DNA of 64,000 nucleotides from Thiobacillus sp. (GCA_024235835.1 JACKLQ010000003.1:186001-250000), one strand, 5' to 3'; positions 44,428-53,155 are shown, counted from the stretch's first letter. The notes: generated by a model not told the origin, from the letters alone. A program made the numbers and translations.

Positions 44428-45663
44428 TCAAGCGTTCTCCTGGAAATACTCCTCGGTAACGATATTCCCCCCCCAATCCGCATAGGCCTCCACCAGGTCG
44501 CGCCAAGCCTTCATAATGTCCTCGTCTGTGACTCCATCGCCGGCATATCCTCTACGGCTGAACTCGGTCACGATCTCGTAATGCTTGCCCTGGTGTTCCC
44601 TGGGTAGCGTGGTGACATAGAACCGCAGCAGGTTGTGCACTGCCTGATTAGGATGGAGATACTCTCGCTTTGGCGGTCTAGCTGCTTCCTCGGCTAGTTG
44701 TTTCTCCCGCTCAGCCTTGCGCTTTGCTTCCTCTGCATCCCGCCTGGCCTTTGCTTCTTTCCGCCTGGCTTCTTCCTCTTTGATGTGCTTCTGGCGTTTC
44801 TCCGTTTTGCTCCGCAGGAACTCCCTGGCCTGTTCCCTGGTTAATTCCCCGGCCACCAGCTTTTCATAGGCCACATTGGCATCGGCCAAGTCACAGGTAT
44901 TCTCGATCCTGTTCATGATGCCAAGGATCTCCAGATCCTCGACCTTCCCCTCTTCCAGAAGTCGCCTGGTCCGGTAACTTAGATCCGGTTCTGACAAGGC
45001 CACCAGCTTGGAAACCCAGGACTTGGACTTCTTCACCTGGTCGGCCACAGCCTGCATGGTCCCCAGCTGTTCATAGAGCTCCCTTACTGCATTGGCCTTA
45101 TCCTCAAGACTCAGATCCTCACGGTGGATGTTTTCGGCCAATTGGATCCTTCTGGTCAGTACGTTGTCCGCCTCGATGACGTTGGCCATGATCGGCACAC
45201 CGGCAATCTGGCATGCCCGCATGCGTCTTTCACCTGCCACCAGGACGTAATGGCCATTGTTCGTTCGCACGGTGATGGGGTTGATCAGGCCATGGGCCTT
45301 GATGTCTTCCGCCAACTCCTCGATGGATGCCTGGTCGAAAACGGTTCTTACATTGTCTCCGGTGCTGATCTGGCTGGCTTCCAACATAACCAGTCCGGTC
45401 ACATGTTTCGCATGCGAAACTTCCTCATCTCTTATTTCCCTCGACCTTTCCACCTGGTTGGCCAGGTTCCGGTAAGCCATGGCCATTTTTGGATTACTGG
45501 TCTTCGCCATCTTCTCGGCATCTAGCCGCACCAGGTGGGCCATGTCTTCATCCACCTCCACCATGCCAACTTGTCCTGGCCAGGCCTTCGGGAAGGTCAA
45601 GGGGTCTGAGCTCAAACGCTCCACGTAGTCATTGAATATGGCTTCGGTAATCTTGATTTTCAT
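44428..45663 (-). CDS. ParB/RepB-like partition domain protein
   Basis: The 411 residues carry a ParB N-terminal domain (about 105-190) with VLVAGERRMRACQIAGV and LAENIHREDLSLEDKANAV, then an HTH (MQAVADQVKKSKSWVSKLVAL), a Lys/Glu/Arg coiled coil (about 280-335), and a C-terminal domain unlike ParB. ParB proteins bind parS or act as CTP switches. No ParA is nearby. In a filamentous prophage it could regulate or stabilise the replicative form. The start overlap with the upstream gene is ATGA. Confidence 0.87.
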   Translation of the reverse strand: MKIKITEAIFNDYVERLSSDPLTFPKAWPGQVGMVEVDEDMAHLVRLDAEKMAKTSNPKMAMAYRNLANQVERSREIRDEEVSHAKHVTGLVMLEASQISTGDNVRTVFDQASIEELAEDIKAHGLINPITVRTNNGHYVLVAGERRMRACQIAGVPIMANVIEADNVLTRRIQLAENIHREDLSLEDKANAVRELYEQLGTMQAVADQVKKSKSWVSKLVALSEPDLSYRTRRLLEEGKVEDLEILGIMNRIENTCDLADANVAYEKLVAGELTREQAREFLRSKTEKRQKHIKEEEARRKEAKARRDAEEAKRKAEREKQLAEEAARPPKREYLHPNQAVHNLLRFYVTTLPREHQGKHYEIVTEFSRRGYAGDGVTDEDIMKAWRDLVEAYADWGGNIVTEEYFQENA

Positions 45664-45881
45664 GGTCTTACTCCTTCATTGATGAATGGCAGCCATAAGG
45701 CCAGGTTCACGGGCTTCTTCCAAGCAACACGCCATAGGGTTTTCTTCCACCCTTTGAACCACGTCCATGCCCTGGCCTTGACTTCCGACACGGCTTGCAA
45801 AGCCATGCCCACGGCGTCCTCAAAGGGCAGCCACATCTGCCTTTCGAGGAACTCGGGCTTGGACATATAGAGGCGGTTCAT
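45660..45881 (-). CDS. Small Trp-rich phage protein of unknown function
   Basis: The 73 residues (MNRLYMSKPEFLERQMWLPFEDAVGMALQAV...) carry seven Trp residues, including ARAWTWFKGWKKTLW, and a basic centre, possibly membrane-associated. It is coupled to the ParB-like gene by a 4-bp overlap, so the two probably act or are regulated together. Confidence 0.65.
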   Translation of the reverse strand: MNRLYMSKPEFLERQMWLPFEDAVGMALQAVSEVKARAWTWFKGWKKTLWRVAWKKPVNLALWLPFINEGVRP

Positions 45882-45947
45882 TTGGACTCCTGAGGGTTCG
45901 GCGCGCGCTTACTTCCTGCAAGGAAATCAAAACAACCCACGGTTAAC

Positions 45948-46053
45948 GGCCACTCAAGGGCGCCCGAAGGGCGGGACCGTGGAATAAATGGAGGGGACCC
46001 ACGCAGTGGGGAGGCAGCCGTTTATGCCGCGAAAGCCGAACCCTTGAATGGCC
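45948..46053 (+). other. Structured element C near attR
   Basis: The closing stem GGCCACTCAAGGG (45948-45960) pairs with CCCTTGAATGGCC (46041-46053), 12 of 13 bases. Inside are CGCCC-GAA-GGGCG (45961-45973) and ATAAATGG/CCGTTTAT (45984-45991, 46018-46025), which encloses CCCAC-GCA-GTGGG (45998-46010). The layout and size match element A at the other end of the prophage. Confidence 0.7.
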
Positions 46054-46085
46054 AGTGAAGAGCAGTAGGGCAAGCGGAGTGTTGA

Positions 46086-46107
46086 GCAGCCGCCAGGGAG
46101 CGGCTGC
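46086..46107 (+). other. Hairpin in the right noncoding region
   Basis: GCAGCCGC/GCGGCTGC with a 6-nt loop, enclosed by GTAGGG (about 46064) and CCCTAC (about 46120). A further hairpin GGCGTC-CAAA-GACGCC lies at 46262-46277. Confidence 0.6.
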
Positions 46108-46182
46108 GGACGGAGCATCCCCCTACGGTAACGAGCCGGTCGCCGGCGTAGGCGGCCGTGTCGAGGGAACCACGCGCCCCTG

Positions 46183-46188
46183 TATAAT
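46183..46188 (+). promoter_or_regulatory. Possible -10 element reading out through attR
   Basis: Consensus TATAAT preceded by TG. No convincing -35 is seen. Transcription from here would cross attR into xseB-ispA-dxs. Confidence 0.4.
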
Positions 46189-46228
46189 GGTGGCTTTTCC
46201 AAGGGGGGCCGCCGCCTGATTTCCAGCT

Positions 46229-46245
46229 GTCAACCAAGCGTCAAC
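46229..46245 (+). promoter_or_regulatory. Candidate integrase arm-type site, right end
   Basis: GTCAAC-N4-CGTCAAC, same motif and direction as 34910-34926, here 92 bp inside attR. Confidence 0.55.
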
Positions 46246-46337
46246 GGCGTTGAATTCCAAAGGCGTCCAAAGACGCCCGACACTGCCAAAACCCGCATAA
46301 AGTGGGGCTTTGTCGTCTATAGTGATGGGTTTCAACC

Positions 46338-46385
46338 GACTCATAATCCGTTGGTGCCGAGTTCGACTCTCGGGGGGCCCACCAA
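46338..46385 (+). repeat. attR core, 48-bp direct repeat (tRNA 3' fragment)
   Basis: Identical to 34818-34865 and left with no 5' half of a tRNA. It ends 7 bp before the xseB ATG. Confidence 0.95.
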
Positions 46386-46392
46386 ATTGACC

Positions 46393-46647
46393 ATGCCGAA
46401 GATCGAAAAACCCGCCAAGCCCAAGGATTTCGAGGCCGCCATCCAGGAACTGGAACAGGTGGTGGCGGACATGGAATCCGGCAAGCTGAGCCTGGAGGCT
46501 TCCCTGGCCGCCTACAAGCGGGGCATGGAACTCTCCGCCTTCTGCCAGAAGACCCTGGAAGAGGCCGAGCAACAGGTCAAGATCCTGGAAAAGGGCCTGC
46601 TCAAGGACTTCGACCCCGGCATGGAGCGCGGCGACCCAAATGACTGA
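46393..46647 (+). CDS. xseB: Exodeoxyribonuclease VII small subunit
   Basis: Small helical subunit of 84 residues with the family signature FEAAIQELEQVVADMESGKLSLEASLAAYKRGMEL. The ATG lies only 7 bp after attR, so its natural leader is a tRNA 3' end. No good Shine-Dalgarno is seen. It overlaps ispA by 8 bp. Confidence 0.93.
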   Translation: MPKIEKPAKPKDFEAAIQELEQVVADMESGKLSLEASLAAYKRGMELSAFCQKTLEEAEQQVKILEKGLLKDFDPGMERGDPND

Positions 46648-47530
46648 TTTCGCCGCCTGGTCCCGGGTCGTCCAGACCCGCATGGAAACAGCCCTGGTGC
46701 GTTTGCTGCCAGCCGAGGCCATCGCCCCCGGCAAGTTGCACAGCGCCATGCGCTACGTCTCCCTGGGGGGCGGCAAGCGGGTGCGGCCCATGCTGGCCTT
46801 TGCCGCCGGCGAGGCTGTCGGTGCCGACGCCGCCAAGGTGGAGGCCGCCGGTTGCGCCGTGGAACTGATCCACGTCTATTCCCTGACCCACGACGACCTG
46901 CCCTGCATGGACGATGACGACCTGCGCCGGGGCAAGCCCACCTGCCACAGGCAGTTCGACGAGGCCACCGCCCTGCTGGTGGGGGACGCCCTCCAGAGCC
47001 AGGCCTTCGAGGTACTGGCCGACCCCGGCCTGGGCCTGGACCCTGCCACCCAGGTGGCCATGCTAGGCATTCTGGCCCGGGCCGCCGGATCCCGGGGCAT
47101 GTGCGGTGGCCAGGCCGTGGACCTGGACAGCACCGGCAAGCGCCTGGAACTGGCGGAACTGGAATTCATGCACATCCACAAGACCGGCGCCCTCATTCAG
47201 GCTGCCGTACTACTAGGTGCCCTGGCAGGCGGCCCTCTGGCGCAGGATCGGCGCTCCCGCCTCGAGCACTACGCCCGTTGCGTGGGCCTGGCCTTCCAGG
47301 TCATGGACGACGTGCTGGATGCCGAGACCGACACCGCCACCCTGGGCAAGACCGCCGGCAAGGACGCCGCCCAGGGCAAGGCCACCTATCTCACGCTCAT
47401 GTCCGCCAAGGAGGCCCGGGCCTACGCCCAGGAACTGATTGACGAGGCACTGGACGCCCTCACACCATTTGGCACCCAGGCTGCACGCCTTGGCGACATC
47501 GCCCGCTTCATCGTGGACCGGCGCTACTGA
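46640..47530 (+). CDS. ispA: Farnesyl diphosphate synthase (polyprenyl synthetase)
   Basis: Makes farnesyl diphosphate from IPP and DMAPP/GPP. The 296 residues include the first Asp-rich motif DDLPCMDDDD (near residue 87), GGGKRVRP before it, and the second motif DDVLDAETD. xseB-ispA-dxs is the usual proteobacterial order, linking isoprenoid supply to the quinone prenyltransferase earlier in the window. Confidence 0.95.
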   Translation: MTDFAAWSRVVQTRMETALVRLLPAEAIAPGKLHSAMRYVSLGGGKRVRPMLAFAAGEAVGADAAKVEAAGCAVELIHVYSLTHDDLPCMDDDDLRRGKPTCHRQFDEATALLVGDALQSQAFEVLADPGLGLDPATQVAMLGILARAAGSRGMCGGQAVDLDSTGKRLELAELEFMHIHKTGALIQAAVLLGALAGGPLAQDRRSRLEHYARCVGLAFQVMDDVLDAETDTATLGKTAGKDAAQGKATYLTLMSAKEARAYAQELIDEALDALTPFGTQAARLGDIARFIVDRRY

Positions 47531-47613
47531 AATGAAAAATTCCCAACGCTCTCTGCGTCCACAGCCGCCCGAAGCTGTTCGGGTTTGCTGGGTACGGCCC
47601 GGTGCAAACTGAC

Positions 47614-49479
47614 ATGCCCTTGCTTGAAACGATCAACACCCCCGGGGACCTGAAGCAGCTCGGCCGCTCCGATCTCAAGGATCTTGCCGACGAATTGCGG
47701 GAATTCATCATCCAGTCCGTATCCCGCACTGGCGGCCACCTGGCCTCCAACCTGGGGGTGATCGAACTCACCGTGGCCCTGCACCACGTGTTCAACACCC
47801 CGGAGGACCGCATCATCTGGGACGTGGGCCACCAGACCTATGCCCACAAGGTCCTCACCGGCCGGCGGGAGCGTATGCATACCCTGCGCCAGACCGATGG
47901 CCTGTCCGGCTTCACCAAGCGGGAGGAAAGCCCCTTCGATGCCTTCGTCGCCGGCCATTCCAGCACCTCCATTTCCGCTGCCCTGGGCATGGCGGAGGCG
48001 GCCAAGCTGGCCGGGGATCCCCGCCGCGTGATCGCCGTCATAGGCGACGGCGCCATGACTGCCGGCATGGCCTTCGAAGCCCTCAACAACGCCGGGGCCT
48101 CGGACGCCAACCTGCTGGTGATTCTCAACGACAACGAAATGTCCATCTCCCCCAACGTGGGAGCGCTGAACACCTATCTCACCAAGCTGCTTTCCGGCCG
48201 TTTCTACAACAACCTGCGCAGCACCGGCGAACGCCTGCTCTCCAACCTCCCCCCCATCCACGAACTGGCCAAGCGGGCGGAAGAGCACATCAAGGGCATG
48301 GTCACGCCGGGCACCCTGTTCGAGGAATTCGGCTTCAACTACCTGGGGCCCATCGACGGGCACGACCTGGACGCCCTGATCCCGACCCTGGCCAACATCC
48401 GCCAGTTGAAGGGGCCCCAGTTCCTGCACATCGTCACCCAGAAAGGCCATGGCTATGCCCAGGCCGAAGCGGACCCCTGCCTTTACCACGGCGTGGGCAA
48501 GTTCAAGATCGAGGTGGGCGTGGAGGCAAAATCCTGCGCCCTGCCCAGTGCACGTCCCACCTACACGGAGGTGTTCGGCCAGTGGCTGCTGGACATGGCC
48601 AAGGCAGACGAACGCCTGGTGGCCATCACCCCAGCCATGTGCGAGGGCTCGGGCCTGACCGAATTCGCACGACAGTTTCCCAAGCGCCATTTCGACGTGG
48701 GCATTGCCGAGCAACACGCCCTCACCTTCGCCGCGGGCATGGCCTGCGAAGGCAGCAAGCCCGTGGTGGCCATTTATTCGACTTTCCTGCAGCGTGCCTA
48801 CGACCAGCTCATCCACGACATTGCGCTCCAGGACCTGCCGGTGATGCTGGCCATCGACCGGGCCGGCCTGGTGGGCGCGGACGGCCCTACCCACGCGGGG
48901 GCCTTCGACCTGTCTTTCCTGCGCTGCGTACCCAACATGCTCATCGCCGCGCCCTCCAACGAGGAGGAGTGCCGGCGACTGCTCACCACAGCCTACCGCC
49001 ACAACGGACCCAGCGCGGTACGCTACCCCCGGGGATGCGGACCGGGCGCCACGCTTCCCGAGGACCTGGAGCCCCTGGAAGTGGGCAGGGGCATCGTGCG
49101 CCGGGAAAGCACTCGACAGGACCGGCGTGTCGCGTTCCTGTCCTTTGGCGCCACGGTCAATGCCGCCCTGGTGGCCGCGGACAGCCTGGATGCCACCGTG
49201 GCAGACATGCGCTTCGTCAAACCCCTGGACCGGGACCTGATACGGCAACTGGCAGAAACCCACGACCTGCTGGTCACCACAGAGGAAAACGTGGTCATGG
49301 GCGGTGCCGGTTCGGCCGTGGCCGAGTGCCTGGCTGAACTGTCCCTCGCCAGGCTCCTGCTCCACCTGGGCCTGCCGGACCGCTTCGTGGAACACGGCGA
49401 CCCCGCCACCCTCCTCGCCCGATGCGGCCTGGATGCCGCCGGCATCGAGTCTGCCGTAAGGAATAAATTACCCGAGTAG
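47614..49479 (+). CDS. dxs: 1-deoxy-D-xylulose-5-phosphate synthase
   Basis: ThDP enzyme condensing pyruvate and glyceraldehyde-3-phosphate, the entry of the MEP isoprenoid pathway. The ThDP motif GDGAMTAGMAFEALNNAGASDANLLVILNDN and HSSTSISAALG are present, as is the transketolase-like DIGIAEQHA-equivalent VGIAEQHALTFAAGMA. I choose ATG 47614 (621 residues) rather than GTG 47602, which adds four residues. A hairpin overlaps the stop. Confidence 0.96.
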   Translation: MPLLETINTPGDLKQLGRSDLKDLADELREFIIQSVSRTGGHLASNLGVIELTVALHHVFNTPEDRIIWDVGHQTYAHKVLTGRRERMHTLRQTDGLSGFTKREESPFDAFVAGHSSTSISAALGMAEAAKLAGDPRRVIAVIGDGAMTAGMAFEALNNAGASDANLLVILNDNEMSISPNVGALNTYLTKLLSGRFYNNLRSTGERLLSNLPPIHELAKRAEEHIKGMVTPGTLFEEFGFNYLGPIDGHDLDALIPTLANIRQLKGPQFLHIVTQKGHGYAQAEADPCLYHGVGKFKIEVGVEAKSCALPSARPTYTEVFGQWLLDMAKADERLVAITPAMCEGSGLTEFARQFPKRHFDVGIAEQHALTFAAGMACEGSKPVVAIYSTFLQRAYDQLIHDIALQDLPVMLAIDRAGLVGADGPTHAGAFDLSFLRCVPNMLIAAPSNEEECRRLLTTAYRHNGPSAVRYPRGCGPGATLPEDLEPLEVGRGIVRRESTRQDRRVAFLSFGATVNAALVAADSLDATVADMRFVKPLDRDLIRQLAETHDLLVTTEENVVMGGAGSAVAECLAELSLARLLLHLGLPDRFVEHGDPATLLARCGLDAAGIESAVRNKLPE

Positions 49480-49491
49480 TTTACTCGGGTA
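49469..49491 (+). terminator. Hairpin overlapping the dxs stop
   Basis: TACCCGAGTA/TACTCGGGTA, a 10-bp stem with a GTT loop, with the dxs TAG in its left arm. T-rich sequence after it is short (TTGG), so termination may be partial. Confidence 0.6.
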
Positions 49492-49547
49492 TTGGACTGC
49501 CCTATACTGGGCTCCGTCTGAAACATCAGTAATTTGGAATATTGACC

Positions 49548-50396
49548 ATGATCACCTGCGACACGGTTTGCGACACCCCCGCCGCCTGCCCCCCAGGCCA
49601 GGCCACCATCGCCGACGTCCAGAACTACCCGGACTCCCGCAAGATCGCCATCGACAAGGTGGGCATCAAGGCCATTCGCCATCCCGTCAAGGTGCTGGAC
49701 AAGACCGGTGGCGCCCAGCACACCATCGCCACCTTCGGCATGTACGTATACCTGCCCCACCACTTCAAGGGCACCCACATGTCCCGCTTCATCGAGATCC
49801 TCAACGGATACGAGCGGGAGATCTCCGTGGAGTCCTTCGAGCGCATGCTGCGCCAGATGGTGGTGAAGCTGGAGGCGGAATCCGGCCACGTGGAAATGAA
49901 CTTCCCCTACTTCGTCAACAAGAAGGCCCCCGTGTCCGGCGTCGAAAGCCTGATGGACTATGACGTGACCTTCATCGGCGAGATACGCAACGGCGAATAC
50001 ATCCAGACCATGAAAGTGCTGGTGCCCTGCACCAGCCTGTGCCCCTGCTCCAAGAAGATTTCCGCCTACGGCGCTCACAACCAGCGCTCCCACGTCACCA
50101 TCACCGTGCGCACCAACGCCTTCGTGTGGATCGAGGACATCATCCAGGTCGCCGAGGAAAACGCATCCAGCCAGCTTTACGGCCTGCTCAAGCGGCCGGA
50201 CGAGAAATTCGTTACCGAGAAGGCCTACGAGAACCCAAAGTTTGTGGAAGACCTGGTAAGGGACGTGGCCGCTGCCCTGAACAAGGACCAGCGAATAGAC
50301 GCCTATGTGGTGGAAGCGGAGAACTTCGAGAGCATCCACAACCACTCCGCCTACGCGCTGATCGAGCACGAGAAACAGGCCACAGCAGGTAGCTGA
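49548..50396 (+). CDS. folE2: GTP cyclohydrolase FolE2 (type IB)
   Basis: Converts GTP to dihydroneopterin triphosphate for folate and queuosine synthesis. It can use metals other than zinc and is often important under zinc limitation. The 282 residues include DVQNYPDSRKIAIDKVGIK, and the metal-site cysteine in PCTSLCPCSKKIS, which is the FolE2 hallmark. No canonical FolE is seen in the window. The ATG follows an in-frame TTG two codons earlier. Confidence 0.95.
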   Translation: MITCDTVCDTPAACPPGQATIADVQNYPDSRKIAIDKVGIKAIRHPVKVLDKTGGAQHTIATFGMYVYLPHHFKGTHMSRFIEILNGYEREISVESFERMLRQMVVKLEAESGHVEMNFPYFVNKKAPVSGVESLMDYDVTFIGEIRNGEYIQTMKVLVPCTSLCPCSKKISAYGAHNQRSHVTITVRTNAFVWIEDIIQVAEENASSQLYGLLKRPDEKFVTEKAYENPKFVEDLVRDVAAALNKDQRIDAYVVEAENFESIHNHSAYALIEHEKQATAGS

Positions 50397-50411
50397 ACCC
50401 CGAACTGCTTT

Positions 50412-50444
50412 CCCTGCTCCGGGATGTCATTCCGGCGAGCAGGG
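50412..50444 (+). terminator. Hairpin after folE2
   Basis: CCCTGCTC/GAGCAGGG with inner CCGG/CCGG, 16 bp past the stop. It has no T-run, so Rho-independent termination is uncertain. Confidence 0.45.
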
Positions 50445-50571
50445 GCCCCTGGTTGCGAAGATTTACTTGGCGTGCATCCACAGCCACTGAGCCCAAACGA
50501 TTTTCGAGCACAGAAAACTGGTAAAAGGGCAGGAGCCGATATTGGCAGCGTTGTGATCAACTGAGGCCACC

Positions 50572-51276
50572 ATGAAACCTGTCGCCATCTTCCGCCACGC
50601 GCCCACCGAGGGAGCTGGACATTTCGTCACCTTCCTGGAAGCCAGGGGCATACCCTGGCAACTCATTGCCATCGATGGAGGCGAACCTGTCCCATCCACG
50701 CCGGAACAATTCGGCGGACTGGTGTTCATGGGGGGGCCCATGAGCGTCAACGACGACCTGCCCTGGATACCCCCCGAAATGTCCCTGATTCGTCATGCCG
50801 TGGACCTGGACATCCCCGTGCTGGGACATTGCCTTGGGGGGCAGCTCATGGCCAAGGCCCTGGGCGGCCAGGTCTCGCGCAACCCCATCAAGGAGATCGG
50901 CTGGGGCCGGGTGGCACGGTCGGATACCCCCGAAGCCAGCCGGTGGCTGGGCGACCTGGAAGCGTTCGACGCCTTCCACTGGCACGGCGAGACCTTTTCG
51001 ATTCCCCCTGGAGCCACCCGCATCCTGGGCAACGCCAACTGCACCAACCAGGCCTTCGTGCTGGGCCCCCACCTGGCCATGCAATGCCACGTGGAAATGA
51101 CCGAAGCCATGATCCACTCCTGGTGCGAGGTGGGCGCGGAGGAGATCGCGGCATCCGACAGCCCCGCCGTGCAGACCCCAACCCAGATCCTGGCCCTCAG
51201 CGCCGGCCGCCTGCCCCAACTCCATGCCGCCGCTGAAACCCTCTATGCCCACTGGCTGGCCGGCCTGCGCAGCTGA
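50572..51276 (+). CDS. Class I glutamine amidotransferase
   Basis: The 234-residue protein is GATase1_GMP-synthase-like, with nucleophile elbow GHCLGGQL (Cys near residue 86) and the His-X-Glu of CHVEMTE near 170. VFMGGPMSVNDDLPW is typical of stand-alone family members of unknown acceptor, some acting as glutamyl peptidases. The next small gene follows after 6 bp. Confidence 0.85.
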   Translation: MKPVAIFRHAPTEGAGHFVTFLEARGIPWQLIAIDGGEPVPSTPEQFGGLVFMGGPMSVNDDLPWIPPEMSLIRHAVDLDIPVLGHCLGGQLMAKALGGQVSRNPIKEIGWGRVARSDTPEASRWLGDLEAFDAFHWHGETFSIPPGATRILGNANCTNQAFVLGPHLAMQCHVEMTEAMIHSWCEVGAEEIAASDSPAVQTPTQILALSAGRLPQLHAAAETLYAHWLAGLRS

Positions 51277-51282
51277 AGCCCC

Positions 51283-51543
51283 ATGCCCCACGTCATCGCC
51301 CTGCCCCACCTGCGCACACTGGTGGGGCTGCGTGTAAGGCACCTGGGACAGGCTTGCGTGATCGTGGAAGTCCTGGATGAGCCGCCGTCCCTGGTCCTGC
51401 AGCCCGAGGTTCGGCCCAGCCTGATGGCGGACCATCTGGGACGTCCCTTCGAATACGGCTTTGCAACCTACACCCTGCCTGTGCTCACCGATGACCGCAT
51501 CGACCTGAACGCCGCCCTTCTGGACCTGGAAATCCTGGATTGA
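51283..51543 (+). CDS. Small conserved-looking protein of unknown function
   Basis: Soluble 86-residue protein (MPHVIALPHLRTLVGLRVRHLGQACVIVEVLDEPPSLVLQ...) that looks like a small beta-barrel. Located 6 bp after the amidotransferase and probably co-transcribed. No named family recognised. Confidence 0.7.
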   Translation: MPHVIALPHLRTLVGLRVRHLGQACVIVEVLDEPPSLVLQPEVRPSLMADHLGRPFEYGFATYTLPVLTDDRIDLNAALLDLEILD

Positions 51544-51601
51544 GGAGATACCCAGGCAGCCAAATTGACTCCCCCGCCGGGGGCGAGCAGAGTAGCGGCC
51601 C

Positions 51602-53155
51602 ATGAAGCGACCCTCCGCCCTGGTCCCCGTCATCGCAGGCTTCAGCATCATGCTGATCCTCATGGCGGGCGTAACAGCCATCGGCGTCACTTATATCCGC
51701 ATTCTCAGCAACCAGCTGACGGCCATTGTCGCGGAGAGGAACCAGAAAGCCGAACTGGCCACGACCATGCGCGCCGTGCATGAAGCCCGCTATCAGTCCC
51801 TCATGCTGGCCAGCAACATGGCTGATCCCTTCCTGCGGGACGAGGAAATCCTGCGTTTCTCCCGCATGGCCATGGAATTCATCCAGGCCAGGGACCAATT
51901 CCTCTCCCTGCCCCTGGACGAATCCGAATTCTCCTTGTGGACCCGTATCCGCCAAGAGGTGCGGGCCGTCGAGGCCATCGCCGAGCAGATCATAGCCCTG
52001 TCACAGGAAGACAGGCTCAACGAGGCCAGGAATCTCGTCCGTCGAAACATGCTGCCGACCCAGGAATCCATGATGCGGGAATGGACTGGACTGGTGGCCA
52101 TGCAGCGGGCCAAGAACCAGGCCGCCATGGACGAGGCCCGCCAGGCCAGCGCCAGGGCCCGCCACCTCACCGTGGCCCTCTCGGCGGGCGCCTTCGCTGT
52201 AGGCCTGGTCATCGCGGTATTCGTCATCCGCCTCAGCCGCCGGCTAGGGCAGGACTTGTACGAGGAAAAGGAGAGGGCCCAGGTAACCCTCCATGCCATC
52301 GGCGACGCGGTGGTGCGGTTCGACGCCGACCAGCGTGTCCGTTATCTCAATCCCGTCGCCGAGCAGTTGCTGGGCTTCAGCGCGCCCACTGCCCTGGACC
52401 AGCCCGTGGGTGACGTATTGCGGCTGCACGGCAAGGGGAACAGCGACGATCTGAGCAAAGTTTTGGTGGAGGACACCCTGGCGGGCAACCGCGCCAGCCT
52501 GCCCGATTCCACATGCCTGCTGTCCGCGCCGGGCCTGGAGTATGAAGTGGAAGGCAGCTGCGCCCCCATCCACACCACTGAAGGGGAAATCATGGGCGGG
52601 GTGCTGGTGCTGCGGGACGTGACCGAGGCCAGGGAGATGCATCGCAGGCTGCTGTGGCAGGCGGACCACGACAGCCTCACCAGCCTCATGAATCGCCGCG
52701 CCTTCGAGGAAAGGCTGGCCCGCATCCTGGGAAGCAAGCGTTCCGGCGATTTCCCCCTGTCCATCCTTTATATCGACCTGGATCATTTCAAGCCGGTGAA
52801 CGACACGGGGGGCCATGCAGCGGGCGACGAACTGTTGCGACAACTGGCCAACCTCATGCAGTCCCGCATTCGTGACTCGGACTTCCTGGCGCGCATGGGT
52901 GGTGACGAGTTCGCCATCGTGCTCAACGCCTGCCCGGACACCAAGGCCGAGCAGATTGCCGAGGACATCCGGGACAGCATCGCCAAGCACAGGTTCGAGT
53001 GGCAGGGCAGGACTTTCCCGGCAGGCGCCAGCATGGGCGTGGTGCATGTCCCCCCCCACTGGTCCACCCTGGACGAATGTTTGGCGGCTGCAGATGCAGC
53101 ATGCTACAAAGCCAAGCAGCAAGGCCGCGACAACATCGTTGTGCATCAGCACTGA
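51602..53155 (+). CDS. Membrane diguanylate cyclase with PAS and GGDEF domains
   Basis: Makes the second messenger c-di-GMP. The 517 residues show transmembrane helices near 10-33 and 183-205 flanking a periplasmic helical sensor, a PAS domain (about 225-345, with AIGDAVVRFDADQRVRYLNPVAEQLLGF), and a GGDEF domain with intact ARMGGDEF. The RDSD inhibitory I-site lies five residues before it. There is no EAL domain. Such enzymes often tune exopolysaccharide production, relevant to the PEP-CTERM genes. Confidence 0.93.
   Translation: MKRPSALVPVIAGFSIMLILMAGVTAIGVTYIRILSNQLTAIVAERNQKAELATTMRAVHEARYQSLMLASNMADPFLRDEEILRFSRMAMEFIQARDQFLSLPLDESEFSLWTRIRQEVRAVEAIAEQIIALSQEDRLNEARNLVRRNMLPTQESMMREWTGLVAMQRAKNQAAMDEARQASARARHLTVALSAGAFAVGLVIAVFVIRLSRRLGQDLYEEKERAQVTLHAIGDAVVRFDADQRVRYLNPVAEQLLGFSAPTALDQPVGDVLRLHGKGNSDDLSKVLVEDTLAGNRASLPDSTCLLSAPGLEYEVEGSCAPIHTTEGEIMGGVLVLRDVTEAREMHRRLLWQADHDSLTSLMNRRAFEERLARILGSKRSGDFPLSILYIDLDHFKPVNDTGGHAAGDELLRQLANLMQSRIRDSDFLARMGGDEFAIVLNACPDTKAEQIAEDIRDSIAKHRFEWQGRTFPAGASMGVVHVPPHWSTLDECLAAADAACYKAKQQGRDNIVVHQH

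Noticed and set aside
34949..46277. CRISPR array from repeated short palindromes
   Set aside because: The TCCCC/GGGGA hairpins are few, not regularly spaced, and no cas gene is present.
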